DNA of 64,000 bases from Nonlabens xylanidelens (GCF_002934445.1 NZ_PTJE01000007.1:107257-171256); one strand, 5' to 3'. Numbered from the stretch's first letter, positions 36,896 through 46,217 are shown. The notes: generated by a model not told the origin, from the letters alone. Program-made: numbers and translations.

Positions 36896-38320
36896 ATGAC
36901 ACCACAAGAATTTTACAAAGTATTACTATTAGATTTTCCGTTTAAACCTACAAATGAGCAAGATAGAGCGCTAGAGTATCTGGCCGATTTTATTTTAGAT
37001 AAAAATAAAGATCGGTTATTTATGTTGCGTGGTTATGCCGGTACAGGTAAAACTACCTTAACAAGTACGATTGTTAAGAGTATTTGGAAGCTCAAAATGA
37101 ATTGTGTTCTTCTAGCACCGACTGGTAGAGCTGCAAAAGTGATAAGTAATTATGCAAATAAACAAGCAGCAACCATTCACAGAGAAATTTACTATCCTAA
37201 GGGACAAGGAAGCGGTGGAGTACAGTTTACTTTAAAACAAAATAAGCATCGCAACGCATTATTTGTTGTTGATGAAGCATCGATGATTCCTGATGTTGCT
37301 GCAGAGAATAAAATGTTCGGTGGTAATGGTTCTTTATTAGACGACCTTATAGAATATGTATATAGTGGTGTGAACTGTAAATTAATGATTATAGGAGATA
37401 CGGCTCAATTACCGCCTGTTAAACTAGATGTCTCTCCTGCGCTAGACAGCCAGCTTATAGAACAGCGTTATTTAAAAGAAGTCACAGAAATAGAATTAGA
37501 CGAGGTAAAACGACAAAGTGAGAACTCTGGTATTTTACTCAATGCGACTACTATACGTAATCATATTCTAGAGGAGAACTTTGACTTTAAATTTGACGTA
37601 GAAAGATTTACAGACATTAACAGGCTTATAGATGGTCATGAAATTATGGATGCTATCAATAGTGCTTATGATTTTCATGGACATGAAGAGACGGCTATAA
37701 TCGTACGTTCTAATAAAAGAGCAAATCTTTATAATGAACAAATAAGGTCTCGCATTCTATTTAATGAAAACGAGCTATCGCCTGGGGACTATTTAATGGT
37801 AGTAAAGAATAACTATCACTGGTTGCAACCATCTAGCGATGCCGGTTTTATTGCAAATGGTGATATTGTAGAGGTTTTAGAAATTTTTGCTTTTAAAAAC
37901 ATTTATGGCTTTCATTTTGCAGAGGTAAAGGTGAGAATGGTAGATTACCCTAATATGAAAGAATTTGAAACCGTACTTTTACTAGACACATTAACATCAG
38001 AAACTCCATCGCTTACTTATGAAGAGAGCAATAAACTCTATCAAGAAGTGCGTATGGATTATTTAAAGTTGCCTAAATATAAACAGTACAAAGAGATAAA
38101 AGAAAATCCTTTCTTTAATGCCTTACAGGTTAAATTTTCATATGCGATAACCTGTCATAAGTCGCAAGGTGGACAGTGGGAAAACGTGATTATAGAACAA
38201 CCCTATTTACCAGACGGACCAGATAAAGGATATTTAAGATGGTTGTACACGGCAGTGACACGTGCCAAAACAAATTTGTATCTTATAGGTTTTAAAAACG
38301 ATCATTTTATAGAGGATTAA
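36896..38320 (+). CDS. RecD/Pif1-like superfamily 1B DNA helicase
   Basis: A 474-residue ATPase: Walker A GYAGTGKTT (46-54), motif Ia LLAPTGRAAKVISNY, Walker B LFVVDEASMIPD, motif III LMIIGDTAQLPPVK, IIVRSNKRANLYN, and the C-terminal UvrD_C_2 block FSYAITCHKSQGGQWENVIIEQPY with TAVTRAKTNLYLIG. This is the compact RecD2/Dda-like helicase group without RecBCD partners, probably acting on 5' ends during repair. The DUF4126 gene starts 1 nt after its stop. Confidence 0.9.
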   Translation: MTPQEFYKVLLLDFPFKPTNEQDRALEYLADFILDKNKDRLFMLRGYAGTGKTTLTSTIVKSIWKLKMNCVLLAPTGRAAKVISNYANKQAATIHREIYYPKGQGSGGVQFTLKQNKHRNALFVVDEASMIPDVAAENKMFGGNGSLLDDLIEYVYSGVNCKLMIIGDTAQLPPVKLDVSPALDSQLIEQRYLKEVTEIELDEVKRQSENSGILLNATTIRNHILEENFDFKFDVERFTDINRLIDGHEIMDAINSAYDFHGHEETAIIVRSNKRANLYNEQIRSRILFNENELSPGDYLMVVKNNYHWLQPSSDAGFIANGDIVEVLEIFAFKNIYGFHFAEVKVRMVDYPNMKEFETVLLLDTLTSETPSLTYEESNKLYQEVRMDYLKLPKYKQYKEIKENPFFNALQVKFSYAITCHKSQGGQWENVIIEQPYLPDGPDKGYLRWLYTAVTRAKTNLYLIGFKNDHFIED

Positions 38321-38321
38321 T

Positions 38322-38906
38322 ATGTTTGAAATTATTTTTAGCATTTGTTTAGGTATAGGACTAGCCGCTAGTGCTGGTTTTAGAGTTTTTATACCATTAC
38401 TATGTGCAAGTCTCGCAGCTTACTTTGACGTCATACCACTTAATGAGAGCTGGCAGTGGGCAGGTAGTCTTACCGCTGTGATCGTACTAGGAGTAGCCGC
38501 AATAGTGGAGATACTTGCATATTACATACCTTATATAGATAATTTGCTAGACACTATTTCTGTGCCGCTAGCCGCCATAGCAGGTACTGCGGTAATGGTA
38601 AGTGTCATGGGAGATATGAATCCAGTTTTTACATGGACTATGGCTATTATCGCAGGTGGTGGTACTGCAGCCGCTATTTCTACCACCACATCTGGAGCTA
38701 GAGCAATGAGTACTTCTACAACAGGAGGTTTTGCAAATCCCATAGTAAGCACTGCCGAGGCTGGTTTTAGTGGCATGCTATCCTTAGTCTCTATAATATT
38801 TGCACCACTAGCTGTCGTAATTGTGTTCTTCCTATTGATAGGTATTAGAAAGTTGTATAAGAGAATTTTTAATAAGAAAAAGCAAGAAGTCGTTATTAAT
38901 AGATAG
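38322..38906 (+). CDS. DUF4126 family membrane protein
   Basis: A 194-residue hydrophobic protein with about five to six helices, glycine/alanine-rich: LGIGLAASAGFRVFIPLLCASLAAYF at the N-terminus, VEILAYYIPYIDNLLDTI, then GGGTAAAISTTTSGARAMSTSTTGGFANPIVSTAEAG (about 107-143), hallmarks of DUF4126. Function unknown. It follows the helicase gene with no gap and is followed after 16 nt by a palindrome copy. Confidence 0.87.
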   Translation: MFEIIFSICLGIGLAASAGFRVFIPLLCASLAAYFDVIPLNESWQWAGSLTAVIVLGVAAIVEILAYYIPYIDNLLDTISVPLAAIAGTAVMVSVMGDMNPVFTWTMAIIAGGGTAAAISTTTSGARAMSTSTTGGFANPIVSTAEAGFSGMLSLVSIIFAPLAVVIVFFLLIGIRKLYKRIFNKKKQEVVINR

Positions 38907-38922
38907 TGTTTTATGATAATTC

Positions 38923-38938
38923 CGCTTTCGCGAAAGCG
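38923..38938. repeat. dispersed palindrome, copy 9
   Basis: Perfect 16-bp core, 16 nt after the DUF4126 stop and 21 nt before the first of three paralogous membrane genes. Confidence 0.95.
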
Positions 38939-38959
38939 AGTTAAAACTAACAAATAGAT

Positions 38960-39415
38960 ATGTTTAAATTCTTGAGACCTAAAAATGCTGTTTATCGATT
39001 TAGTGAAGATAAAAAAGCACTTTTAATAAATGATAATGTAAAAAATAGATTTTGGTTGAGCATTTGCTTAATGTTTTTCGGAAGTCTTAATCTATTACTG
39101 ACAGTGAATAACTGGGGTATGTATTTTAAAATATTCAGTTATGCGTTATTGTTATTTTCAACCATAGTAATAGTGGTTATGTTTCAAACTCATACATTAA
39201 AGAATGAAATACAAAGGGTAGAGGTAGATTATCTTTTATTTAGAAATAATAAAAGAGTAAAACAAACTATGATTAGACTAAAAAACGGCAAGTATCGTAA
39301 CGTCATTTTTAATCATGAAGCACATCGTTTAAATTTTGTGCAATTCATGGAAGAGAACGATTTTGAGGTCAAGAGAGTAGAAAGTATATTGCCACTAGTA
39401 CCGCTCAATTATTAA
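38960..39415 (+). CDS. small two-helix membrane protein, tandem paralogue 1
   Basis: 151 residues. N-terminal soluble segment (AVYRFSEDKKALLINDNVKNRFW), a helical hairpin (about 31-75, LSICLMFFGSLNLLL and FSYALLLFSTIVIVVMF), then a PH-like C-terminal segment (EIQRVEVDYLLFRNNKRVKQTMIRLKNGKYRNVIF). It shares this layout and spaced residues with the next two genes, so the three are diverged tandem duplicates. No known family recognised; function unknown. The best guess is a small membrane-anchored pleckstrin-like (bPH) fold. Confidence 0.75.
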   Translation: MFKFLRPKNAVYRFSEDKKALLINDNVKNRFWLSICLMFFGSLNLLLTVNNWGMYFKIFSYALLLFSTIVIVVMFQTHTLKNEIQRVEVDYLLFRNNKRVKQTMIRLKNGKYRNVIFNHEAHRLNFVQFMEENDFEVKRVESILPLVPLNY

Positions 39416-39432
39416 AAGTGATAATAAAAAAA

Positions 39433-39876
39433 ATGTTTAAAAGCGTCAAAAAACTATTTACAGATAAGAATTCTACAATAGCCTTTGATCTAGACAGGCA
39501 ATGTTTTGAAATAGATGATCATGCAAAGGGGCAAGTCTGGATGTTGAGAATACTGTCTATAAGTATGCTGTTTTTCTCGCTTTTAGGATATTTTAAATCT
39601 GATAATCTCAATTTATTTTATTTAGTACTTGCTATATTTTTTACATCTATGTTGATTTTAGGTTTTGTAAATCATAACACGTCTGCAACCATACCTCTAG
39701 ACCAGATTAAATCGGTAAGCTATCGCAAGTCTACAACCAGTGCTACAGGAAGTATCAGGTTAAATAATAAAAGGCGTAGAGTATTATATCACTATAATTT
39801 ATCGCAATTTGATGAACAAGTAGAGCTTTTTAAAAGTCATGGTATAGAGATTAAAGAGAAATCATCTTGGTTTTAA
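39433..39876 (+). CDS. small two-helix membrane protein, tandem paralogue 2
   Basis: 147 residues from ATG 39433 (MFKSVKKLF, matching the N-termini of its paralogues); GTG 39418, 2 nt after the previous stop, is the alternative. The order is the same as in paralogue 1: STIAFDLDRQCFEIDDHAKGQVW, two helices (about 37-80), then TIPLDQIKSVSYRKSTTSATGSIRLNNKRRRVLYHY and DEQVELFKSHGIEIKEK. The last part is close to paralogue 3 (EEIVTLFRNEGVLIKNK). Function unknown. Confidence 0.75.
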   Translation: MFKSVKKLFTDKNSTIAFDLDRQCFEIDDHAKGQVWMLRILSISMLFFSLLGYFKSDNLNLFYLVLAIFFTSMLILGFVNHNTSATIPLDQIKSVSYRKSTTSATGSIRLNNKRRRVLYHYNLSQFDEQVELFKSHGIEIKEKSSWF

Positions 39877-39911
39877 AATGAAAAGAAATATTTATAAAAT
39901 TCAATTGTCAA

Positions 39912-40343
39912 ATGTTATCTAAACTTAAAGATTTATTCAGTTATCAAATTTCTCAAATCAATTATGATAAAGATTTACAGCTTTTTGAAATAGAAGATAA
40001 TGTTAAGAAGCAACTAGTTATCTTTCAGGTAATTAATTTATTAATGATATTTTTAGCTGTTATAAATTATTTAAATTTTGATGAATTAAATTGGTTAACT
40101 GTTACTCCATTAATCATATTTCCTATTCTAGCTATTTTTAATTTTTTTCTTTTAACAGGAAAGTCTAAAATAGCTTTATCTGAAATTAAATACCTCATTT
40201 ATAGTAAAGGCAATAATTCTATAGGACTAGCAATAAAATTAAAAAACAGAGCACGTAGGACTCTTTACGTTTTAGAGCGAGATAAGACAGAAGAAATAGT
40301 AACTTTGTTTCGTAATGAAGGAGTTCTTATTAAAAATAAGTAA
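39912..40343 (+). CDS. small two-helix membrane protein, tandem paralogue 3
   Basis: 143 residues: QINYDKDLQLFEIEDNVKKQL, a helical hairpin (about 37-80), IALSEIKYLIYSKGNNSIGLAIKLKNRARRTLYVL, and EEIVTLFRNEGVLIKNK. Closest to paralogue 2. Codon use and AT content are like the neighbours. kdsB begins 30 nt later, so the array may be co-transcribed with it. Confidence 0.75.
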   Translation: MLSKLKDLFSYQISQINYDKDLQLFEIEDNVKKQLVIFQVINLLMIFLAVINYLNFDELNWLTVTPLIIFPILAIFNFFLLTGKSKIALSEIKYLIYSKGNNSIGLAIKLKNRARRTLYVLERDKTEEIVTLFRNEGVLIKNK

Positions 40344-40373
40344 TTTCTATTGTTTTAAATTTTAAAATATCTT

Positions 40374-41111
40374 TTGAAAAAAATAGCCGTAATTCCAGCA
40401 CGTTTTGAAGCCAGTAGATTTCCTGGTAAATTAATGAAAGACCTTTGTGGTAAAACAGTTATCATGCGCACGTATGAGGCTGCATTGCATACTGGATTAT
40501 TTGATCAGGTTCTTGTTGCGACAGATAGTGATGTGATTTATAACGAGATTATTAGTAACGGTGGAGAAGCAGTAATGTCTCAAAAAAACCATGAAACTGG
40601 TAGTGACCGCATTGCAGAGGCTGTAGAGAGCTATGAGGCAGATATAGTGATTAACGTACAAGGCGATGAGCCGTTTACAAATCAAACAGATCTTAAAAAA
40701 CTGATTGCGGTTTTTGAAAACGATAAGGATCAGGAGATCTCACTAGCATCATTAATGCATGAAATTACTGAAATAGAGGATATTGAAAACCCTAATAATG
40801 TAAAGGTAATAACAGATTTGAATAGTAATGCTCTTTATTTTTCACGTTCTGTGATTCCTTTTCCTAGAGACAAAGCTGTTAAAGAGCCTGTTTATAAACA
40901 CATAGGTATTTATGCTTTTAGAAAAAGTGCTTTATTAGATTTTTATAATCAGTCGCCTACACCGCTAGAATTATCTGAAAAGATAGAATGTATAAGATAT
41001 CTAGAACACGGTAAAAAAATTAAGATGATTCCTACTAGTCACTTGAGTATAGGCATCGATGTGCCAGAAGATCTAGAAAAAGCTAGATTAGAATGGCAAC
41101 GTCTTCATTAG
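40374..41111 (+). CDS. kdsB: 3-deoxy-manno-octulosonate cytidylyltransferase
   Basis: A 245-residue enzyme activating Kdo with CTP for the lipopolysaccharide inner core. The start is TTG 40374, which gives the family N-terminus [37 protein letters not shown]. Further landmarks are [17 protein letters not shown]-like [19 protein letters not shown] and the C-terminal [35 protein letters not shown] and [11 protein letters not shown]. Length is typical. An imperfect hairpin at 41129-41156 lies before the convergent next gene. Confidence 0.96.
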   Translation: MKKIAVIPARFEASRFPGKLMKDLCGKTVIMRTYEAALHTGLFDQVLVATDSDVIYNEIISNGGEAVMSQKNHETGSDRIAEAVESYEADIVINVQGDEPFTNQTDLKKLIAVFENDKDQEISLASLMHEITEIEDIENPNNVKVITDLNSNALYFSRSVIPFPRDKAVKEPVYKHIGIYAFRKSALLDFYNQSPTPLELSEKIECIRYLEHGKKIKMIPTSHLSIGIDVPEDLEKARLEWQRLH

Positions 41112-41128
41112 AATAAGAATGTACTAAT

Positions 41129-41156
41129 AAAGGCTCTTACCTAAGTAAAAGCCTTT
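41129..41156. terminator. weak hairpin between kdsB and the acetyltransferase gene
   Basis: AAAGGCTcTTAC / GTAAaAGCCTTT with one mismatch in the stem and a short T run; between convergent genes. Confidence 0.55.
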
Positions 41157-41186
41157 AAATTCTAAATAATTATTGGGGTAAAATCT

Positions 41187-41498
41187 TTAGATAGCTATTC
41201 CTACCGGTAGCATATCTTTATATTTGTTTCTAAATTTACGAACAAAACCTGCAATTTTAGGATGTGTAGGAACAACTTTTAGTTCTTTTTCATCTCTTAT
41301 GTTATCAAAAACGCCGGTTAAGAATTCGTTTCTAAAATCTAAATCATCCTCCAGATCTTCTGGTACAATGTATTTAGTTAAGAATATTTTTCTCTCTTGT
41401 TGAGAATATTCAATTTTTGCAAAAATATCGCCTTTGCGACATTCATACTGACGCAAAAAAGCATTGTCAGTAATTTCTAGAGTAGTAGAAGGTTCCAT
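41187..41498 (-). CDS. small GCN5-related N-acetyltransferase (YjdJ type)
   Basis: A 103-residue member of the short GNAT group: LEITDNAFLRQYECRKGDIFAKIEYSQQERKIFLTKYIVPEDLE, EFLTGVFDNIRDEKELKVVPTHPKIAGFVRKF, and the C-terminal YKDMLPVG. The KVVP-hP-(x)-A-x-F-(x)n pattern corresponds to the acetyl-CoA-binding half of the fold. Substrate unknown. Monocistronic, with a 187-nt AT-rich region upstream in which I see no other feature. Confidence 0.8.
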   Translation of the reverse strand: MEPSTTLEITDNAFLRQYECRKGDIFAKIEYSQQERKIFLTKYIVPEDLEDDLDFRNEFLTGVFDNIRDEKELKVVPTHPKIAGFVRKFRNKYKDMLPVGIAI

Positions 41499-41685
41499 AT
41501 TCTTTTTTTTAACTCATTTAATATCTAAAAAATAGATAAGCACTAATATTTTAAAGTTAACTTTATGGCTGATTAGTGTCGTGAGTAAAAATTTTTACTT
41601 AATATCTTGTAAAGATACCTTAAAATTTGTGTCATAAAACCATTAAAAATGTTAAAGCGCTGAAATGATAGCGTTTCCTTAAATT

Positions 41686-42333
41686 ATGAAGCATGTTTAT
41701 TTAATGCCAGGTATGGCAGCTTCTCCATTAATTTTTGAAAATTTAAAATTACCAGAGAAAGATTTTACCGTCCATAAACTAGAATGGATTATCCCTAAAG
41801 TGAAAGAACCTCTGAGGGATTATGTTACGAGGTTGTTAACGCATGTTAAGCATGAAAGTCCAGTGTTGATAGGGGTTTCCTTTGGTGGTGTTATAGTTCA
41901 AGAAATGGCCAAACAGATAGATGTAGAAAAAGTTATTTTAATATCTACTGTTAAATCAAAGAAAGAATTTCCAAGAAGAATGCGTTTTTCTAAAGCGACT
42001 GGACTTCATAAAATATTACCTACTAGACTAGTAGAAAATTTTGATTTACTCGTTAAATATAATCCTGGTTTTGCACCTAAAAAGATAGAACTTTATAAAA
42101 AATACCTGTCAGTTAATAATAGAATATACCTTAATTGGGCCCTAGATACTATCTTAAATTGGGAACAAGAAGAGCCACTTTTAAATTCCATACACATTCA
42201 TGGTGATGAAGATCCCATTTTTCCTATTAAATATATAAAGGACTGTATTATCGTGCCCGGTGGTACACACATTATGATTATTAATAGATTTAGGTGGTTC
42301 AATGAACATTTACCAGATATCATACTTTCTTAA
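41686..42333 (+). CDS. alpha/beta hydrolase
   Basis: A 215-residue small alpha/beta hydrolase starting MKHVYLMPGMAASPLIFENL. Nucleophile elbow GVSFGG with S65, acid in HIHGDEDPIFPI (about residues 173-184), and catalytic His in VPGGTHIMI. The lid is small. The substrate cannot be deduced. The upstream TTTCCTTAAATT resembles the promoter-like segment before gyrA. Confidence 0.85.
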   Translation: MKHVYLMPGMAASPLIFENLKLPEKDFTVHKLEWIIPKVKEPLRDYVTRLLTHVKHESPVLIGVSFGGVIVQEMAKQIDVEKVILISTVKSKKEFPRRMRFSKATGLHKILPTRLVENFDLLVKYNPGFAPKKIELYKKYLSVNNRIYLNWALDTILNWEQEEPLLNSIHIHGDEDPIFPIKYIKDCIIVPGGTHIMIINRFRWFNEHLPDIILS

Positions 42334-42411
42334 AATATTATAAAGCTTAACTGTTTGTAATGCTTTAATACTCGCATGTTTTATATCTTTAACCCATAAT
42401 TATAGTTAGAT

Positions 42412-43383
42412 ATGAAAAAGATATTTTTAGGAGCAGGAATCGCAGTTGTTTTTTTATTCACCATAGGTGCCATACAACAGGATGGTGATTCTAGCAGTGC
42501 ATCTAGCACCACAAATTCACAAAGTACAACAACAGCTGCCACCAGTTATAAAAGTAATGATAACGATAAAAGAGTAGAAGATTATAACGTGTACAGTGTA
42601 CAATTGCCTAAGAGTCTAGACTTTGCAGGAGAGGCTGTGCCATTGCACCAGCCAGATATAAGAGAACGAGTAGATAGAGAGTTTTTAGTAAATACTTACT
42701 GGCAATCTAACGGTATTTTACTTATAAAAAGAGCTCAAAAATACTTTCCTATTATAGAACCTATTCTAGCAGAAAATGGTGTGCCAGATGATTTTAAATA
42801 TCTAGCAGTTATAGAAAGTGGATTACAAAACGTTACATCTCCAGCAGGAGCAAAAGGTTTCTGGCAAATCATGAGAGGTACAGGAAAAGAACTAGGTCTA
42901 GAGGTTAATGATAACGTGGATGAGCGTTACCACCTAGAAATGGCTACTAAGGCGGCTTGTGATTATCTTAAACAAAGCAAAGAAAAATTTGGCAGTTGGA
43001 CACTTGCAGGTGCCGCTTATAACGCAGGTAATGGAGGTATTAATAAACAATTAAATGCCCAAGATGTTTCTAGTTACTATGACCTACTTTTAGGTCAAGA
43101 AACAGGTAGATATGTTTTCAGAATATTAGCTATTAAAGAGATCTTGAAAAATCCTAAAATCTTTGGTTTTAATGTAGATCCTAGTCATGGTTATGACACC
43201 ATACCTACTAAGAATGTTTTAGTAGATTATCAGGTAGATGACCTTTCCGCTTTCGCGAAAGCTAACAACATCAACTATAAAATTCTTAAAATTCACAATC
43301 CGTGGTTAAGAGAGCCTAAACTGAATAACAAATCAGGTAAAGAATACTTAATCCAAATTCCTGAAGAGGGATATTATAACTAA
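42412..43383 (+). CDS. MltD-like lytic transglycosylase with LysM-like tail
   Basis: A 323-residue envelope enzyme with an N-terminal anchor or signal helix (residues 3-21), a Ser/Thr-rich linker (residues 24-45), an SLT domain with the catalytic E135 in LAVIESGLQNVTSPAGAKGFWQIM and AGAAYNAGNGGI, and a C-terminal LysM-like module (VDYQVDDLSAFAKANNINYKILKIHNPWL, about residues 272-300). It cleaves glycan strands of peptidoglycan to 1,6-anhydro ends. A palindrome copy sits in the LysM part, in the Ala-Phe-Ala-Lys-Ala frame. cls follows after 3 nt. Confidence 0.92.
   Translation: MKKIFLGAGIAVVFLFTIGAIQQDGDSSSASSTTNSQSTTTAATSYKSNDNDKRVEDYNVYSVQLPKSLDFAGEAVPLHQPDIRERVDREFLVNTYWQSNGILLIKRAQKYFPIIEPILAENGVPDDFKYLAVIESGLQNVTSPAGAKGFWQIMRGTGKELGLEVNDNVDERYHLEMATKAACDYLKQSKEKFGSWTLAGAAYNAGNGGINKQLNAQDVSSYYDLLLGQETGRYVFRILAIKEILKNPKIFGFNVDPSHGYDTIPTKNVLVDYQVDDLSAFAKANNINYKILKIHNPWLREPKLNNKSGKEYLIQIPEEGYYN
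43249..43262. repeat. dispersed palindrome, copy 10 (inside the transglycosylase gene)
   Basis: 14-bp perfect core GCTTTCGCGAAAGC, extended by CC on the left only. Ala-Phe-Ala-Lys-Ala frame. Confidence 0.93.
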
Positions 43384-43386
43384 ATT

Positions 43387-44865
43387 ATGTTAGACTGGTT
43401 TCTCTCTAACTGGTTCATGGAGCTACTAATTATAAATTATGTGGTTGCATTAGGTGCAGCTTTTTTTCTAATACGTAGCAATCAAAACCCTAGAAAGACG
43501 CTATCTTCTTTACTATTCCTTATCACATTTCCATTTGTAGGTCTTGCGATCTATTACTTTTTTGGAATGGAATATAGAAAGTCTAAAATTTTTAAGCGCA
43601 AAGATCTAGCAGGACATCACCTAATTAAATCATGGGAGAAACGTTTACATCTATCAGATCAAAAATTATCAGAGTACGAAGATGATTTTTTAGATAATCG
43701 TGTAAAGCTAGTCAGGTTATTAAATCAAAATCAATCGTCTTCATTAACTCTTAAAAATGACCTTAAAGTTCTTATTAACGGAGAGAACACCTTTAAATAC
43801 ATTTTTGAAGACTTAGATAAGGCTACAAATCATATACACCTCGAGTACTTTATTATTAAAGACGACCTTATAGGTAATGCATTTATAAATAAATTGATAG
43901 ATGCTAGAAAAAGAGGCGTAGAAGTAAAGCTTATCTACGACTCGGTAGGTAGCGATTTATCCCGTAAGGCAAAAGCTGAAATGCGAGCAGCCGGAATTGA
44001 TTTTCATGCATTTATGCCTGTTATATTTTCTAACTTTACTCGTAAGGCTAACTATCGAGACCATCGCAAAATATGTATCGTAGATGGACACATAGGCTAT
44101 TTAGGTGGTGTAAATGTAAGTGATGATTATGTAAATACAGTAGATGACTCTAGTGAGGATTACTGGAGAGATACTCATTTAAGAATAGAAGGACACGCTG
44201 TAAAAACCATGCAAGCGCAGTGGTTGCTTAACTGGTATTTTGTTAGCGATCATATAAATGAAAAAACCATCATTGAGTTGCCAGACAGCTATTTTCCAGA
44301 GATAGATGAAAAAGTAAATAAAGCAGTTCAAATAGCGGCTAGCGGTCCAGATACCGATTGGGCTAATATTATGGAAGCTATTTTTATAGCCATTACTACG
44401 GCTAGTCATAATATTAAAATTACCACACCTTACTTTATTCCTAATGAGGCTATTTTAACAGCATTAAAAAGTGCTGCGAGAGCAGGAATAGAAGTAGAGA
44501 TTATGGTGCCTAAAAAAGGAGATAGTTGGGCAGCAAGATTTGCCAGTCGTTCTTATTTTAGAGAAATATTAGAAAGTGGTGCAAAAATTTACTGGTACCA
44601 TAAAGGTATGTTGCACGCAAAAACCATGGTGGTAGATGAGGAATTCTCAACAATAGGGACTTCAAATATGGATTATCGCAGTTTTGACATCAATTTTGAG
44701 ATTAATGCACTTATTTTTGACAAAGAAATATCTCATGAATTGAACAATCAGTTTAAGTTAGATCTAGAACACTGTGAAGAAGTGGTCATAGATAAATGGC
44801 TTAAAAGAAATAAATGGAATAAAATCAAAGAGTCTTTTTGTCGATTGTGGGCTCCTTTATTATAA
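43387..44865 (+). CDS. cls: cardiolipin synthase (phospholipase D family)
   Basis: A 492-residue inner-membrane enzyme with two N-terminal helices (about residues 8-26 and 37-58) and two HKD motifs: H226-R-K-I-C-I-V-D in YRDHRKICIVDGHIGYLGGVNVSD, and H410-A-K-T-M-V-V-D in GMLHAKTMVVDEEFSTIGTSNMDYRSF. It joins two phosphatidylglycerols, or a related pair, to cardiolipin. Length is typical of bacterial Cls. The preceding transglycosylase gene ends 3 nt before it and a TSUP gene starts 2 nt after it, so all three are probably co-transcribed. Confidence 0.95.
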   Translation: MLDWFLSNWFMELLIINYVVALGAAFFLIRSNQNPRKTLSSLLFLITFPFVGLAIYYFFGMEYRKSKIFKRKDLAGHHLIKSWEKRLHLSDQKLSEYEDDFLDNRVKLVRLLNQNQSSSLTLKNDLKVLINGENTFKYIFEDLDKATNHIHLEYFIIKDDLIGNAFINKLIDARKRGVEVKLIYDSVGSDLSRKAKAEMRAAGIDFHAFMPVIFSNFTRKANYRDHRKICIVDGHIGYLGGVNVSDDYVNTVDDSSEDYWRDTHLRIEGHAVKTMQAQWLLNWYFVSDHINEKTIIELPDSYFPEIDEKVNKAVQIAASGPDTDWANIMEAIFIAITTASHNIKITTPYFIPNEAILTALKSAARAGIEVEIMVPKKGDSWAARFASRSYFREILESGAKIYWYHKGMLHAKTMVVDEEFSTIGTSNMDYRSFDINFEINALIFDKEISHELNNQFKLDLEHCEEVVIDKWLKRNKWNKIKESFCRLWAPLL

Positions 44866-44867
44866 AT

Positions 44868-45284
44868 ATGAAAAGAAAAAAAATGACGTTAGAAATTATA
44901 TTGCTCTTATTGTTATTAGGTTTACTAGCAGGATTTTTAAGTGGAAGTGTAGGAGTAGGTGGTGGTGTTATTATGGTACCACTCGCTATTTGGTTTTTAG
45001 GATATAGCCAGCACCAGGCGCAGGGAATGAGTCTAGCAGTTCTAGCAGTCCCAGTTACATTACTTGCTGCTTATACATACCATAAAAATGGATTACAAGT
45101 TAATGAAGGTCTAGACTGGCGTTATGTCCCTTTTATCGCAGTTACCTTTGTAATAGGTGGTTACTTTGGGTCTAAGTTAGCTCTTAACATTGATCAACAA
45201 TTATTGAAAAAGATATTTGGAGTTATACTAATTATAGTGGCTATAAAAATGATCTTTTTCTCTAGTGCAAAAGGTGTTAGTTAA
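44868..45284 (+). CDS. half-size TSUP (TauE/SafE) family transporter
   Basis: A 138-residue membrane protein with four helices and the TSUP signature AGFLSGSVGVGGGVIMVPLAIWFLGYSQHQAQGMSLAVLAVP in its first half. Canonical TSUP sulfite/organic-anion exporters have two such repeats in about 250 residues; this one has a single repeat and would need to dimerise. No sign of a broken second half follows: after the stop the next ORF is unrelated. Start ATG 44868, 2 nt after the cls stop; ATG 44883 is also possible. Confidence 0.82.
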   Translation: MKRKKMTLEIILLLLLLGLLAGFLSGSVGVGGGVIMVPLAIWFLGYSQHQAQGMSLAVLAVPVTLLAAYTYHKNGLQVNEGLDWRYVPFIAVTFVIGGYFGSKLALNIDQQLLKKIFGVILIIVAIKMIFFSSAKGVS

Positions 45285-45353
45285 GAAAACTCTAACATTT
45301 CTAAAAGACTAAATCATCGAAATTTACAGACTTAAATATTAAAAATTATCACA

Positions 45354-46199
45354 ATGAAAAAATTATTATTTGTTTTGAGCTTAATGCTTGTGGCTACAAC
45401 AGTTAACGCTCAGATCGAAGCTCCACAACCTAGCCCTAGTGCAAAAACAGTACAAACTGTAGGACTTACAGAGGTTACTTTAGATTATTCTAGACCAGCT
45501 AAAAGAGGTAGAGATATCTTTGGTGATTTAGTACCATTTGAGACATTATGGAGAACCGGCGCAAACGCTAACTCTAAAATAACTTTTTCAGACGATGTTA
45601 ATTTTGCAGGAACTGATGTAAAGGCAGGAACTTATGCTGTTTTTACAAAGCCAGGTAAAAAAGAATGGACAGTAATGTTATATAGCGACACATCTAACTG
45701 GGGTACACCAGGAAAATGGGATGATTCTAAAGTTGTTGCTACCACTACAGTAGAGGTTTCTAAACTTAAAAATGCTCAAGAAAGCTGGACTATGGCAATT
45801 AACGAGCTTACTATGGATGGTGCTCACTTACAAATGATGTGGGATGAGACTATGGTTGCTGTTCCATTTACAGTACCTACAGCTGCAAAAACGCAAGCTA
45901 GTATTGATAAAGTAATGGCAGGACCAGCTGCAAACGATTATTATAGCGCTGCTACATTTTACTTAGATGCAAATAAAGACCTTCCACAAGCTCACCAGTG
46001 GATTACAAAAGCAGTAGAAGCAAATCCAGACGCATTCTGGATGCACAGAAGAAAATCTCTTATCGAGGCAAAGATGGGTAACAAATCTGCAGCAATTGCG
46101 AGTGCAAAGACATCATTAGAATTAGCAAAAAAAGCTAAGAATGCTGACTATGTAAAACTAAATGAAGACAGCCTTAAAGAATGGGGCGCAAAGATGTAA
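45354..46199 (+). CDS. secreted DUF2911 domain protein
   Basis: A 281-residue protein with a signal peptide (MKKLLFVLSLMLVATTVNAQ) and a DUF2911 domain (about residues 30-170) containing LDYSRPAKRGRDIFGDLVPFETLWRTGANANSKITFSDDV, AGTYAVFTKPGKKEWTVMLYSDTSNWGTPG and DETMVAVPF. The C-terminal 110 residues form a TPR-like helical region (YSAATFYLDANKDLPQAHQWITKAVEANPDAFW). Function unknown; widespread in Bacteroidota. A palindrome plus terminator cassette follows at 46216-46276. Confidence 0.9.
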   Translation: MKKLLFVLSLMLVATTVNAQIEAPQPSPSAKTVQTVGLTEVTLDYSRPAKRGRDIFGDLVPFETLWRTGANANSKITFSDDVNFAGTDVKAGTYAVFTKPGKKEWTVMLYSDTSNWGTPGKWDDSKVVATTTVEVSKLKNAQESWTMAINELTMDGAHLQMMWDETMVAVPFTVPTAAKTQASIDKVMAGPAANDYYSAATFYLDANKDLPQAHQWITKAVEANPDAFWMHRRKSLIEAKMGNKSAAIASAKTSLELAKKAKNADYVKLNEDSLKEWGAKM

Positions 46200-46217
46200 T
46201 TATCTTTTATTACATAC

